Below, piece after piece: positions 12,772-22,795 of a DNA stretch of 64,000 bases. The stretch lies in the NCBI GenBank assembly GCA_023627715.1, contig JAMAHW010000093.1:109094-173093 (forward strand), given 5' to 3'. A model generated the notes under the pieces. The model did no database searches and had not been told where the DNA came from. It saw nothing but the letters and a program-made list of their open reading frames with translations. Position 1 is the stretch's first letter. Each line of letters starts with the position of its first letter. The translations under genes were made by a program, and so were the position numbers. The DNA comes from Periconia sp. R9002. Taxonomy: Eukaryota; Ascomycota; Dothideomycetes; Pleosporales; Periconiaceae.

Positions 12772-13840
12772 TTCGCTGAAAAGAGTCGCGATATAAGCTT
12801 GAGGCTGATAGTATGTGACTGTTAGAATTCAAAGGGTACTAGAGAGACGCTAAGCTCTATTCGGTTATCGATGTCATGTGATGAATCTTTACCCATCCAA
12901 TAGCACCTTTGTGGATCAGGAGTTCTGTTACTTCCAGTGTATGGTTTAGCAATATCTGTTGGTGTCGTACGAGAGCCCCGCGATGGAAATTTTCTCCTTA
13001 CGTGTCTTGTTGATATTGCAGCAATCAAGATGCGGCCTCGTCCGCTCTGAACATTGAACACTCGGCCATAATCTCGAGCGGATCCGCACGAGACCTATCG
13101 ATATAAATATCGTACAGGATACAAATCATTTCTCTGCTCTGGTACTGACGTTGAAATAGTCTAACAGTCGCTTCACCCACTACATTGCACACAATGGAGT
13201 CTACCATGGTTCTTAATGAGAAGAAATTATGTGGCGGGGCTGAACCAGCGCCACTTGTCCAGTGGAGTGGATGCCACGCGGGAGATGGACCGCTCACATT
13301 TCCTCCCGCTTATGCACATCAGATTGTCCACACGTCATCCAACCAGTGTCAAATTTTTCGTCCCGTTACGAAGTTTCATGGACGAACGAGAATGAAGCGA
13401 TAAAAATCACGCCGGAGAGATGCCATCAGCTCTTGACTGGCTCTCGTTTCTCGAAACCTCGAAAACTGCCCCCGCGAAAGCCACGCGGGAACGTTTCGAA
13501 ACCACATGCACGTGGGTGATGATGAATCCCAAAGTTTGAAGATGGGGGTTTACGTAGTTGAGGTTCTGGCAATGGAGACTAGCTGGCTACATTTGCCTCG
13601 CTGATAGGAGTGATCTGGATGCTCGATACCAGCTCACTAGTTTCAAACATAGTCCTTTTCACCTGTAGCGGGCGCGTTCCCATGTCTCTAGAGCTCCAAG
13701 GTTCGCGGAGTACAAAAATAACGGATACCCCGCTGGCAGCGCCCTCTCGCGACAATACTAATACCCCACCATCCAAGGCGCCATCAACAAAGGGAGACTG
13801 ACGTTTGCATGTTCCACATCCATATTTTGACGTGGTTAGA
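12772..13840. other. Divergent intergenic region UBA4 / HET gene
   Basis: Holds the promoters of UBA4 (leftward) and the HET-domain gene (rightward). Small overlapping frames on both strands (up to 90 codons) show no domain. A stop codon (TGA, ending at 13802) lies in frame just ahead of the HET gene's ATG at 13841 and fixes that start. Confidence 0.4.
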
Positions 13841-16056
13841 ATGGAATCGACATGTGCAACTTGTCAAGGACTACAGAAACATTTGCAAGTGTTGGAGGAG
13901 AGAGACGAGGCTGATCGGCTGGCGGCGACGCAGTGGGTGAACACGACGCTGCCGAGCTTGCGACAGTCATCTGTGAACTGTCGTGCATGTGCGCTGCTTC
14001 TCCAAGCCATACTCTTGCACCATAGCCGCTTTTCCGGTGCGGACGAAGAAAACGTCAGCGTCGTTGTTGAATCTTTCGAGTCGAGCGCGGTGGAAACTGC
14101 GCAGGATCACCTTTCAATTGAAGTGCGATGGAAAAGTGCTAGCAATGGCGTTGATGGTCAAGACGAGAACGAGCAAGTTTATCCCGATCTGAAATTGGAG
14201 CTTTTCACAGACCAAAGTAAATACTCACTGCCTGAGCGTTGACCCGTGACTGACATTTTGCAGATGGTCAATCTCCATATTCTGCGATCGGACAAGGTCG
14301 ACATATCGCAGATACTTTTCTCGACGATGCCGGCCTGAAAGCTTCGAGAGATTTGATCAAAGAATGTCTCACAAACCATGCGAGATGTCGTCACGTAAAG
14401 CCTCATGTAAAGCCTGCGACGCTGCCGAAAAGAGTTCTTGACGTCTTGATCGACGATCCATCTAAAGGTGTGAGGCTGCATGAATCACAATATGATAAAG
14501 ATGAAAAACACTATGAGTATGGGGAGTACCTGGCTCTCTCCTATTGTCGGGGTATTGGACGGGGGATACCACAAACAACCTCGAAGACGTTGAAAGCCTA
14601 CAAGCAAGGCATACCGTGGGCATCGTTCCCGCGAGCATTCCAAGAGGCGATCCTGTTGACACGGTCACGCGGGTTCCGCTGGCTTTGGATTGATTCGCTT
14701 TGTATCATCCAGGATGACCCGTTGGAGAAACTGACAGAAGCCATGAAGATGGACGAGATATTCGGCAACGCCTTCGTTACCCTCGCTGCGACGTCTTCGG
14801 TGGATACAACTCAGGGTCTTTTCCCGCCGCGTGACCCACCTTTCAGGCTTCAGACTAGCGACATCAACAAAGGTTCGCCGTCCAAAATCTACGTTCGTGA
14901 GCAACCGTTGCACTATACTTTCAAGACACCGTTCGATCCGTGTACGCAGATCACGGACTGGGAGCTTCCCCTTAACACATCTCGAGAGTTCGATATGCAG
15001 ACACCTCTTTTGAAAAGAGCATGGACCTATGTCGAAAGACTTCTGTCGCCTCGAGTGCTCCATTTCACGAGAAGTGAAATGATATTGGAGTGTAGCGAGG
15101 GTTACCAGTGTGAATGCCAAAGAATCGAGAACCCAACATACGACCCTAGAGCCACGGACCCCATCAAGCAATTGTTTGGAAAAATCGCAGATGCCACCAA
15201 GAAATCAGCGAACAGTCACCACGAAAAAGTGGATAGCGTTACCGCCCAACTAGCCGACACATCGATCGCCGAAGCTCATTTACAGAAACGTGAAGAAGGT
15301 CTTCAAATCTGGACCTACATCATCACCGAATACACCAACAAGCGAATCACCTACGACGCAGACCGCCTCCTCGCCATCTCCGCGGTTGCCAAAACCTTCT
15401 CGAAGACCCTACACTCGGGCTATATCGCGGGACAGTGGACATGCAGCACGCTCAACCTCCTCTGGTACCCCAGCGACAGCACGCACTGCCGCCGACCAAA
15501 ACACATGCCGAACCGCAACATCCCCAGCTGGTCATGGGCATCCATCGAAGGCTCGCCGATCCTCTTCGACACCGCATCCGCCATGGACCTCGCGTGCAGC
15601 GCAAGCTTCCCCTCCAAACCGCACGACCGCAGCACCGCGTGGTCGCCGCTCAGCGGGGACAAGCTCAGGCTCACGGCCAGCATGGCAACGGACGTGAGTT
15701 TCCGCGCCGACTCCAACACGGAGTACTCGCTCGTGCGGAACGGCGTGAGCGTCGAGTTCCGCCCAGATGTAGTACCTCCGCGCGGCGCCGACGCCATGGA
15801 TTCGGGGGAGAAGCTCGTGTGCGTGCTCGTTTGCATGACGTTTCGGTCTTCGATTGTGGGCATCGTGCTTAAGGAGTCGAAGTCGCATCCGCAGGTGTAT
15901 CGGCGGATCGGGAGGTTCGAGTGCTACGAGGTTCATGTTGATGGGGAAGAGGGGGACCTCGAGGATGCGGAGGCGCTGTTTGAGTATTGGTTCCCTGAGG
16001 TGAAGGATATGATGCAGTTAGACGAGGGGCCTACGAAGACGTATGTTGTGGTTTGA
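13841..16056 (+). CDS. Heterokaryon-incompatibility (HET) domain protein
   Basis: HET-domain protein, the family that includes fungal allorecognition proteins which trigger cell death when incompatible hyphae fuse; many copies per genome have no known partner. Two exons, 13841-14216 and 14264-16056 (intron 47 nt), give 722 residues. Visible marks of the domain: YLALSYCRG (usually ALSYCWG, so Trp is replaced by Arg), FPRAFQEAI, RGFRWLWIDSLCIIQDD, MDEIFGNAFVTLAATSS, and after the domain RAWTYVERLLSPRVLHF, which is the usual RAW..QERLLS block. The N-terminus carries CATCQGL and CRACALLLQAI, cysteine pairs common in this family. A C-terminal beta-rich part of unknown fold follows the domain. No NACHT, ankyrin or WD repeats are attached, so this is a stand-alone HET protein. 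Confidence 0.9.
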
Positions 16057-18180
16057 TCTGTGCTTCATTTAGCAGCTTGCGATTTCGTATTGCGAGCGTG
16101 TATGTGTGCGTGCTTGGATTTGTTTCGAGATTGGTTGTTTTCTGAAGTCATCTTTTCCTTATGTCGCGTGTGATACCATGAATTCATTTTTTTTTTGTTT
16201 GGGAACCGCTCGTTTTTGTAGTCAAGAAGAAACCAGCTCAATTATTTCTACAATTCAACTCTCGATATACAATCCTGCAAATCCACGCCCCAATCTCCAC
16301 ACGCCTACTTCGCGTATCTCAACCTCCCAAACAAGCCTCATCCAAGCCAGACCGTCCCTCAACTCCACTCCACCTCTCCCCATCCATCCAATCCACCGAC
16401 CAGTGCGCAACCAACCCACCATCGTCACCACCACCACCTCTCCCCAGCCCTTCACCCATGCACCTCCTCCCGAACCTCCCCAACCTACCCAAACAAGCAA
16501 CATCGCAGCTCAACCATCGAATCCAGCAACGCACCCACGCATCTAGCTACCAAATCCGCACACTCCCTCCGCTCCGATGGACCACTCTTACAGACGCCTT
16601 CCGCCGATGCGAGCAACGTGGATATGCAGCAGCGGAGGTAATAGGGATGACCCTCGTTGATTGAGTGGGTTGAGGTGAGCTTGAGGCCTCAGACTTGGGT
16701 TGGGGTGACGTTACGCGATGGGTTTTTTTTTATTTGGGCGGGGGGGTCACGTGCTTGGTGGGTTTTTATATGAGGTGGGATGAGTGTGGTTGGATGGATG
16801 GGGGTGGGGTTATTATTAGATTTTTGGTGGAGGGAGGGGTTGTTGGGTTTGGACTGGGGTAGGGGTGTGGTTAGCCGACGACGGAGGGAGGGAGCCGGGC
16901 TGTATGTGTGGTTCGGTTACATAGGGTTGATGGAGGGTTTTGAGGCATGGCATGGCATGGGTGATGGCTCATGAGATAGTATCTTCTTTTTTAAATGTAC
17001 AACGGTGTTAGTTGATATATGTCAAAAGCGCAGCTGTTCCTGAAAATAGGTGACAATTACCTAAGTATGTAGCAATCGAACATAGCCCAAGGCACGCTGC
17101 CAGCTCTAGTTCTAACTCCAATAGATTTTACTACGACAAGCAATCTAGCAAACTATAACACGCCGCTTGCTATTAATTTCCTTCCTTTCCGACCCAACCC
17201 GCAAACGTTACACGAGCAAATATGAACTGCATAGTTGCTTGCCGAGCTAACTTCATTGCGTCAAAGGGCGTGCGCTGCTTTCGGAGAGAATGCTACTTAC
17301 GGCGAAGAGTAGTTTCGTCTTTATGCTGCTTATATTCCAGAAAACGGGGACTATATACGAATTTACTCGATGATTGATTCCTTATGCAGTTGAGCCAAGC
17401 CGCCTTTTTCTGTCAGCCTTTCTTCTTCTTCTTCTTCTTCTTCTTCTTCTTCTTCTTCTTCTTCTTCTTCTTCTTTTTACTTTTTTCCCGGTTGAAGGCC
17501 TTCCGTAAATGTCACCCATGATGCAGTTGAGTTCTTCCTTTACTCCTATTCGAGTCAAAGGTCTCCCACCAACGTTAACCAACTACTAATATATATTCCG
17601 AATGAATCACGGATCGAAATAATATCATACGTGCGGTTAGTCATCTCCCCCTCTCTACACGCTTCAGGGAGAAGACATACCTAGGTACTTGTTCATCTAA
17701 TTATACACCCTTTAATTTCTTGGTTTCTTACTTTTGGATCTTGTTTTTCTTCGAGGTAGAACCCCTCCTAATAGTTCAAAAAATAGGAATAATGCAATTG
17801 AACTTCCTTGAGATAAACCCTCCGTGACCGGATGAGAATGCTACAGTGACTGGAAGGGAGTATCCCCGGCGAACAGTGCAGGATATCCGTATTCGATGTC
17901 CATAAAGCTTAGCATTAGCGGCTAGAATATGTATGAAATCGTTGAGAGGTTCGTGCCGTGTCTTGGCGTTCGGATTCGCGATCGATGTCCTCTTGTGTGC
18001 ATTGATGATCAGGAACCAATAGCGCATTCTCAGTGACTGATCAGTAAACTACGCAAGTTGCATAAGGTTAGGCCTGTTCCTGCAAGTTCACAGCATGCAC
18101 GAGGCCTAGCTTATATGCAGTTTATTGCTCTACTATCCACCAATTCCTCGTCTTCGGTACTGTTCTTCTCCATATACCCC
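16057..18180. other. Intergenic, low-complexity DNA
   Basis: About 2.1 kb without a supportable gene. 16250-16550 is C-rich and 16660-16980 G-rich, giving long spurious frames on opposite strands. A CTT trinucleotide tract sits at 17421-17474. The minus-strand frame 17776-18027 (83 codons) has no recognisable feature and I leave it uncalled. Confidence 0.4.
17421..17474. repeat. (CTT)n microsatellite
   Basis: About 18 uninterrupted CTT units read on the plus strand. On the minus strand it produces a poly-arginine frame that is an artefact of the repeat. Confidence 0.95.
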
Positions 18181-18895
18181 ATGGATGCCAACGAATCTCA
18201 ACCAGCATTGTCAACCCGTCGGTACAATTCATACCCTGAGCCATCAACCAGAGAACCCCCGACCATATCAAGACAAGAGCTGTTAGCATGGATCACCCAT
18301 GGGAAAACTTGTGGCAGAGACTTCGTGGTTGTTGATTTGAGGCGATCAGATCACACGGCATGTTTAAACCCCTCTTCGCATTTCACAGCTTGGTTTCATC
18401 TGACAGGACTAGGGGGGCTTCATCCGCGGGTCCATCAACCTTCCTGTAGAGAGCTTGTATCCAGCTCTCCAGACTCTGCACACTCTATTCAAAAACGCTG
18501 GTATAAAGACTGTAATATGGTACTGCAGTAAGTTTCTTGTATTCGCGTAGTAAACACTTGTTGACGTTCAACTAATCGTATTAATAGCTACATCTTGGGG
18601 TCGTGGGAAACGAGCTGCTGCGTGGTTTGGTGACTACCTAAAGCAGCAGAACGACTCGGACATCCAAAGCCTCGCCCTTTTTGAGGGCATTTTGGGGTGG
18701 GCTACTGCGGGAAGTGATTATACGCAGCATTTGGATGAATATGTACCAGAGGCCTGGGATCCCGCGGATGCTACAAATCATGCCGAGCACCGATCAATTG
18801 AATCAGTCCGAGGGACTGGTGCCACAAGCTACGGAACAGAGCAGATATTGTTTTTCATAGCTCTTAACGCTGCTGAAACTGAACAATCCATTTAA
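18181..18895 (+). CDS. Rhodanese/Cdc25-like protein, Arc2-type arsenate reductase candidate
   Basis: Small single-domain rhodanese of 199 residues, similar to fungal proteins annotated as arsenate reductase Arc2 and to the Cdc25/Acr2 rhodanese class. Three exons: 18181-18357, 18413-18527 and 18588-18895. The domain begins with ISRQELLAWI, continues with VVVDLRRSDHT-GGFIRGSINLP, and ends in the active-site loop WYCTTSWGRG, where Cys97 and Arg103 form a CX5R loop; six-residue loops of this kind favour phosphate or arsenate over sulfane sulfur. The first intron starts with GC (GCATGT) instead of GT; using the nearby GT instead would put a stop or wrong frame into the conserved segment. An in-frame upstream extension to 18058 lacks a Met. 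Convergent with the bZIP gene, 52 nt apart. Function as an arsenate reductase is inferred, not shown. Confidence 0.8.
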
Positions 18896-18947
18896 TCTTC
18901 CCTATATTCGTATAAGGTCAAACGCGTCGAGCATTTGTGGACCAAAG

Positions 18948-19811
18948 TCAGGTGCATTCTTCATCCAACGCCTTCCAAAGGACACTCTTCTTCACCTTAC
19001 ATCCACCTGCGGCCGATGACACACATCCGCTTTCCAATGCCGCAGCAATTCTATCCATCTTCTCTTCAGAAGTGGCATACTGCATGAGCATTTTGTACGC
19101 AGTAGCGCACTCTATACCATCAGAATTGAGGTTTTGGGGTTCAATGGGTTTGGACGGTTGATCGTCCGATTTGGAAAGCGGCACTTGGGTGATATCGGCC
19201 GTTGGATCCTTCGCAAGCAAGGTGAGAAGTTTGCAAGGAGGTCCCGTGCTGTTGGAATCTTGCGGTGGGGAGGTTGGAGTGCAGGTACCCTCGCATTTTT
19301 TGATGGGAGATCTTTCCGATTCCTTATTGCGCGATTCCACCAGCGGAGAAGACTTGGTTAAGCACACGCGGCTCTCAGAGGTCTCCGTCAGGACTGGTTT
19401 CCCCTTCTTGACATTGATGTTCTGAGCTTCAAGCTCCTTTGCTTTCTGTGGCTCAGAGTCACAAGCTGATGCCACTCTCTGCGCACTTTCCTCCGACGTG
19501 CATTTTGGTACGAGTGGAGGGTCCATGGCATCCAAACATGTCACGTCCCTCAGCCAAGCATCAATAACGTCGTCAGCGTATCCCGTCCTCTTGAGCAAGT
19601 CTCTCAGCTTTACATTCTCTCGCATGACTTTTTGGGCTGCAAGTTGCACCTCTTTCGTCACTCGAATGCCGTGCTCGCGTGTCTCCGCCACTTTGCGCTC
19701 GAGGTCTGAGACGTATTCTTTCTGACGAGCGCGATGTCGGCGCTTGTTGTCTCTCACTCGGGAAGAACGTTCACTGTTCGTCTCCTGACGAGGCGTCGGT
19801 TTTCTGCCCAT
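18948..19811 (-). CDS. bZIP-type transcription factor, cysteine-rich
   Basis: Single-exon protein of 287 residues. The basic region RVRDNKRRHRARQKEYVSDLE near residues 18-38 runs into a leucine-zipper-like helix (VAETREHGIRVTKE, VMRENVKLRDLLKRTGY). The C-terminal segment ECATAYKMLMQYATSEEKMDRIA is shared by an uncharacterised group of fungal bZIP proteins as I remember it. The position eight residues after the invariant Asn is Gln here where Arg or Lys is usual, which may alter DNA contact. The protein has many cysteines, including KKCEGTC, PPCK, ECAT and SGCVSSAAGGC, a possible redox or metal-thiolate sensing layout as in yeast Yap factors. It is head-to-head with the chromate transporter and tail-to-tail with the Arc2-like gene, so regulation of these neighbours is plausible but unproven. 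Confidence 0.75.
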   Translation of the reverse strand: MGRKPTPRQETNSERSSRVRDNKRRHRARQKEYVSDLERKVAETREHGIRVTKEVQLAAQKVMRENVKLRDLLKRTGYADDVIDAWLRDVTCLDAMDPPLVPKCTSEESAQRVASACDSEPQKAKELEAQNINVKKGKPVLTETSESRVCLTKSSPLVESRNKESERSPIKKCEGTCTPTSPPQDSNSTGPPCKLLTLLAKDPTADITQVPLSKSDDQPSKPIEPQNLNSDGIECATAYKMLMQYATSEEKMDRIAAALESGCVSSAAGGCKVKKSVLWKALDEECT

Positions 19812-20258
19812 GATGAAAGAGGCGAGTGATGTTTGAGGTGGTAGGATGCAAGCACCTCAGAACAACACCTATTGCTGTGGGAGCAAAGAAACAAAGGATT
19901 GCAGCATCGTTGCTCCTTGCGTCACAAGCAATAAGCGAAAATCGCATGGAAGATTTGGGTCTAGATTTCAGCCCGCGGCATCATTTGGAGCGTGGCTGCA
20001 ATGGTGCACTGCGACTGGTGACGGACTGAAAATGTATGATTGGATGGCTGCGGACAACCAATCAGCATCTAGGAGTCCGTCCTCGATATTCTGCTCTAAT
20101 AATTCACCACCAGTCTCTATGAATATTTATATAGCCGTGATCATGGTTTAGATGAGATGGGATTCAGTTCGTGAGCATCATATTCTTATCGCCATTGATT
20201 CCATCTTCCAAATTTTTTTATTGTTATTTTTTCTGACCGTTGGCTCATCCATCTCTTC
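19812..20258. promoter_or_regulatory. Shared promoter of bZIP and chromate transporter genes
   Basis: 447 nt between two divergent start codons. It holds TTGCGTCA at 19917-19924, a composite bZIP/CRE-type half-site arrangement, CCAAT at 20058-20062 and a TTTATATAG TATA-like string at about 20126-20134 on the transporter side. Site functions are inferred from sequence only. Confidence 0.45.
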
Positions 20259-21886
20259 ATGCCGGACCCTACCTCCCATCAGAGTGCAACCAAACATGAT
20301 GTCCAAGATGTCGAAGCTTCTTTGTCCCAATCGAACCCTCCTCGTCCCATTGAAGCCGCCAAAGCAACTCCTGAAGTCCATCAGTCCGCCAGCTCATCCA
20401 ACACCCAAGACGACGATCTGACCTACTCCAACGCCCCAAAGCTTTCTCTGCCCCGCCTCTTTTGGTACTTCTTCTACAACTTCGGCCTTTTCGCCTGGGG
20501 TGGCCCCGTTGCTCAGATTGCTCTGATCAAAGAGCAGATTGTCATCCAGGAAAAATGGATCTCCGTTGCGCGGTTCCAGCGCGTTTTTGCCGTTTACCAG
20601 ATCCTTCCCGGGCCCGAAGCCGCCGAGCTTTGCATGTTTTTTGGGTGCTTGAGTGCTGGCAGACTCGGGGGCATTGTTGCGGGTCTGGGCTTCATCTTGC
20701 CTGGTTTCGTACTGATGTTGTTGGCAAGCTACCTGTATACGTTGGCCGGTCTCGAAAACAAGTACTTTAACGCTAGTTTCCGAGCGTTGCAACCCATCGT
20801 TGCCGCTATGGTAAGAGACAACTCGCTGCATGCTTTAGGGGAAGAGATTCCTGACACGAGCCAGATGTTTAAAGCTACGCACAAGATAGCGGACCACTCC
20901 GTCGTCAAGCATGGCACCAAGACGGTGGATCCTTTTCTCGTCATCGCGGCAATTTGTACAGCAATAAATAGCACTCTGCGCCTGAACATGTAGGTGTTTT
21001 CCATGAACCAAGAACACATAGACAATCCCCATTAACTTTACGTAGCTTCATCTCTCTCGGCCTGTACGGCGTCATCTACATGTTTATCGCTCGCCGGCTA
21101 TGGATACCAGCTGGCGTACTATTCATCCTTCAATACGTCGGATATGCCCTTTACGCCGTATTCCGCGGCGTCCCATCGCCGGTATCCCTGGCCCTCGGGA
21201 TCGCAAAGACGCCTTCGCTGATCAATCTCTTTGTTCTCGGCCTTGTTGCAGGTACATTGTCATTTGGGGGCGCGTACACCGCCATTCCCTTCGTCCAGGT
21301 CGAAGCAGTCCTAAAGGGTGGATGGCTACCTCAGCGAGTCTTCATCGACTGCATTGCCATTGGGAACGTGCTACCCGCACCACTTGTCATTTTCGCTACG
21401 TTTGTTGGCTTCCAGGGTGGGAATACAGATGGAGGTTTGGGTAAGGCGTTTGCGGGGGCGGTTGTGATAACATTAGGCATGTTTTTCCCGTGCTTTTTGT
21501 TCACCATTGCTGGGCATTCGTTGCTTGAGAAGCTGGTTCACAATAAGGTACACATCCATCCCCATTGCCCCTTCACCTAACTCACACGCCGCAAGTTCCT
21601 CTCCAGCTTTTTCGACGGGCTCTGCGGAGCAGTCATTGGCGTCATCGCTGTCATCACTTTCCAAATCCTCAAGTCGAGCATTCAAGGGACCGCGCGAGAT
21701 TTCCAAATGAAGCCGGTCGAAGTCGCCATCGCCAAGGCAGCGCAATCGGGAATCGCAGCAGTACTCTTTACCGTTTCGTTGGCCGTCTTGTACAAGTTCA
21801 CTAACAAATGGGTTACTATTGTACTCATCGCCGCTGGAGCGGTGGCTGGACAGTTCCTGTTTCTTGATGAGCTGTCAGGCCACTGA
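20259..21886 (+). CDS. Chromate ion transporter (CHR family)
   Basis: Membrane transporter of the CHR superfamily, which exports chromate and possibly sulfate-like oxyanions in bacteria and fungi. Three exons, 20259-20989, 21046-21547 and 21596-21886, give 507 residues. It is a two-domain (long-chain) member: the N-terminal half starts with FGLFAWGGPVAQIALI, QEKWIS, FQRVFAVYQILPGPEA and FFGCLSAGRLGG; the C-terminal half repeats the plan with LSFGGAYTAIPFVQ, GNVLPAPLVIFATFVGF and the final helices around IVLIAAGAVAGQF. The GG(P) turn in each half is the family hallmark. The first 60 residues are hydrophilic and Ser/Pro-rich, probably cytosolic. The acceptor of intron 2 is AAG rather than CAG/TAG. 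Shares a promoter with the bZIP gene. Confidence 0.92.
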
Positions 21887-22795
21887 GGGGGTAGGAAATC
21901 AGCCTCGGATTTCAAGTATGCGATAGATACAGATATTATAGAAGGTTTGTCAAAAGATTCAGCATCCTCGGAGTCTGGGATGATATGCTGTGTAGCCCCC
22001 ATATTTTTTGGACTGTGACGCCGATGCTCTAGTGATTCAAGTCAATATCAACCTTGACTCTTTCTGACAATTCTCCCCGGAACTTTACTGGACGTCGAGT
22101 GCGGATATGATCGCGCTTATATATAAAATGGCGCGGAGATATACATACTTGAATCATCTACTACCTCTATTAGTCACAAATAGGTCAGCCTCACCATAAC
22201 CAAGCACCCCACTTGCATCCAGCAAACCAAACTACCAAATACTTCAAGTTTGCCACGGCCGAGCAAGCAGGGGAGGATGTATAGCTTGGCTAAATAGTAG
22301 AAACCATTCCCGTTCTCTAACCTTCCCCCTCTGGCTAACGTCCTTCTCGCTACATATTATGAAAATTGAAATTGATCCTCACACAGAGTATCGCCTCGCT
22401 ACATATTATAAAAAGTAAGTAACCAACTTACTCCTAGATTATGTACTAAACGACTTCACCGCCGATTCACTAACTACGAGTATATTACAATCTCCTCTCA
22501 ATCACATCTCTTGAATTTTCAAACCTCAAATCAAAGTATAGAATTCTCATTCCTGTTATACGAGAAGCCCGTATATATCATCAAAGCATCAATACATCAT
22601 AAACAACGTGTAATAAGAAGGGAAAAGCGAAGAAAAATCCATGATACCATTGAAAAAAATCTCGAAACGCCAGTCGATGAAAGTCCTCCGGGTATAACGC
22701 TTATAACCAACAATCAACAACTAACAACAGAAACCCCGCAAAACGCCAAAAAAAACAAGGAAAGAGAAAGGAAAAAAACCCCCAAGCGATTATCA
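21887..22795. other. Intergenic between convergent genes
   Basis: No gene seen. The chromate transporter and the APH-like gene both end here. 22330-22410 repeats the string CTACATATTATRAAA twice (22348 and 22397), a short direct repeat of unknown meaning. The plus-strand frame 22511-23116 is an A-rich leader joined to antisense of the APH-like gene. Confidence 0.4.

Noticed and set aside
13805..13840. Upstream extension of the HET protein (HVPHPYFDVVR)
   Set aside because: Begins with TTG and is preceded by an in-frame TGA; the first ATG at 13841 is the better start.
17382..17582. Arginine-run frame on the minus strand
   Set aside because: Produced by the CTT microsatellite.
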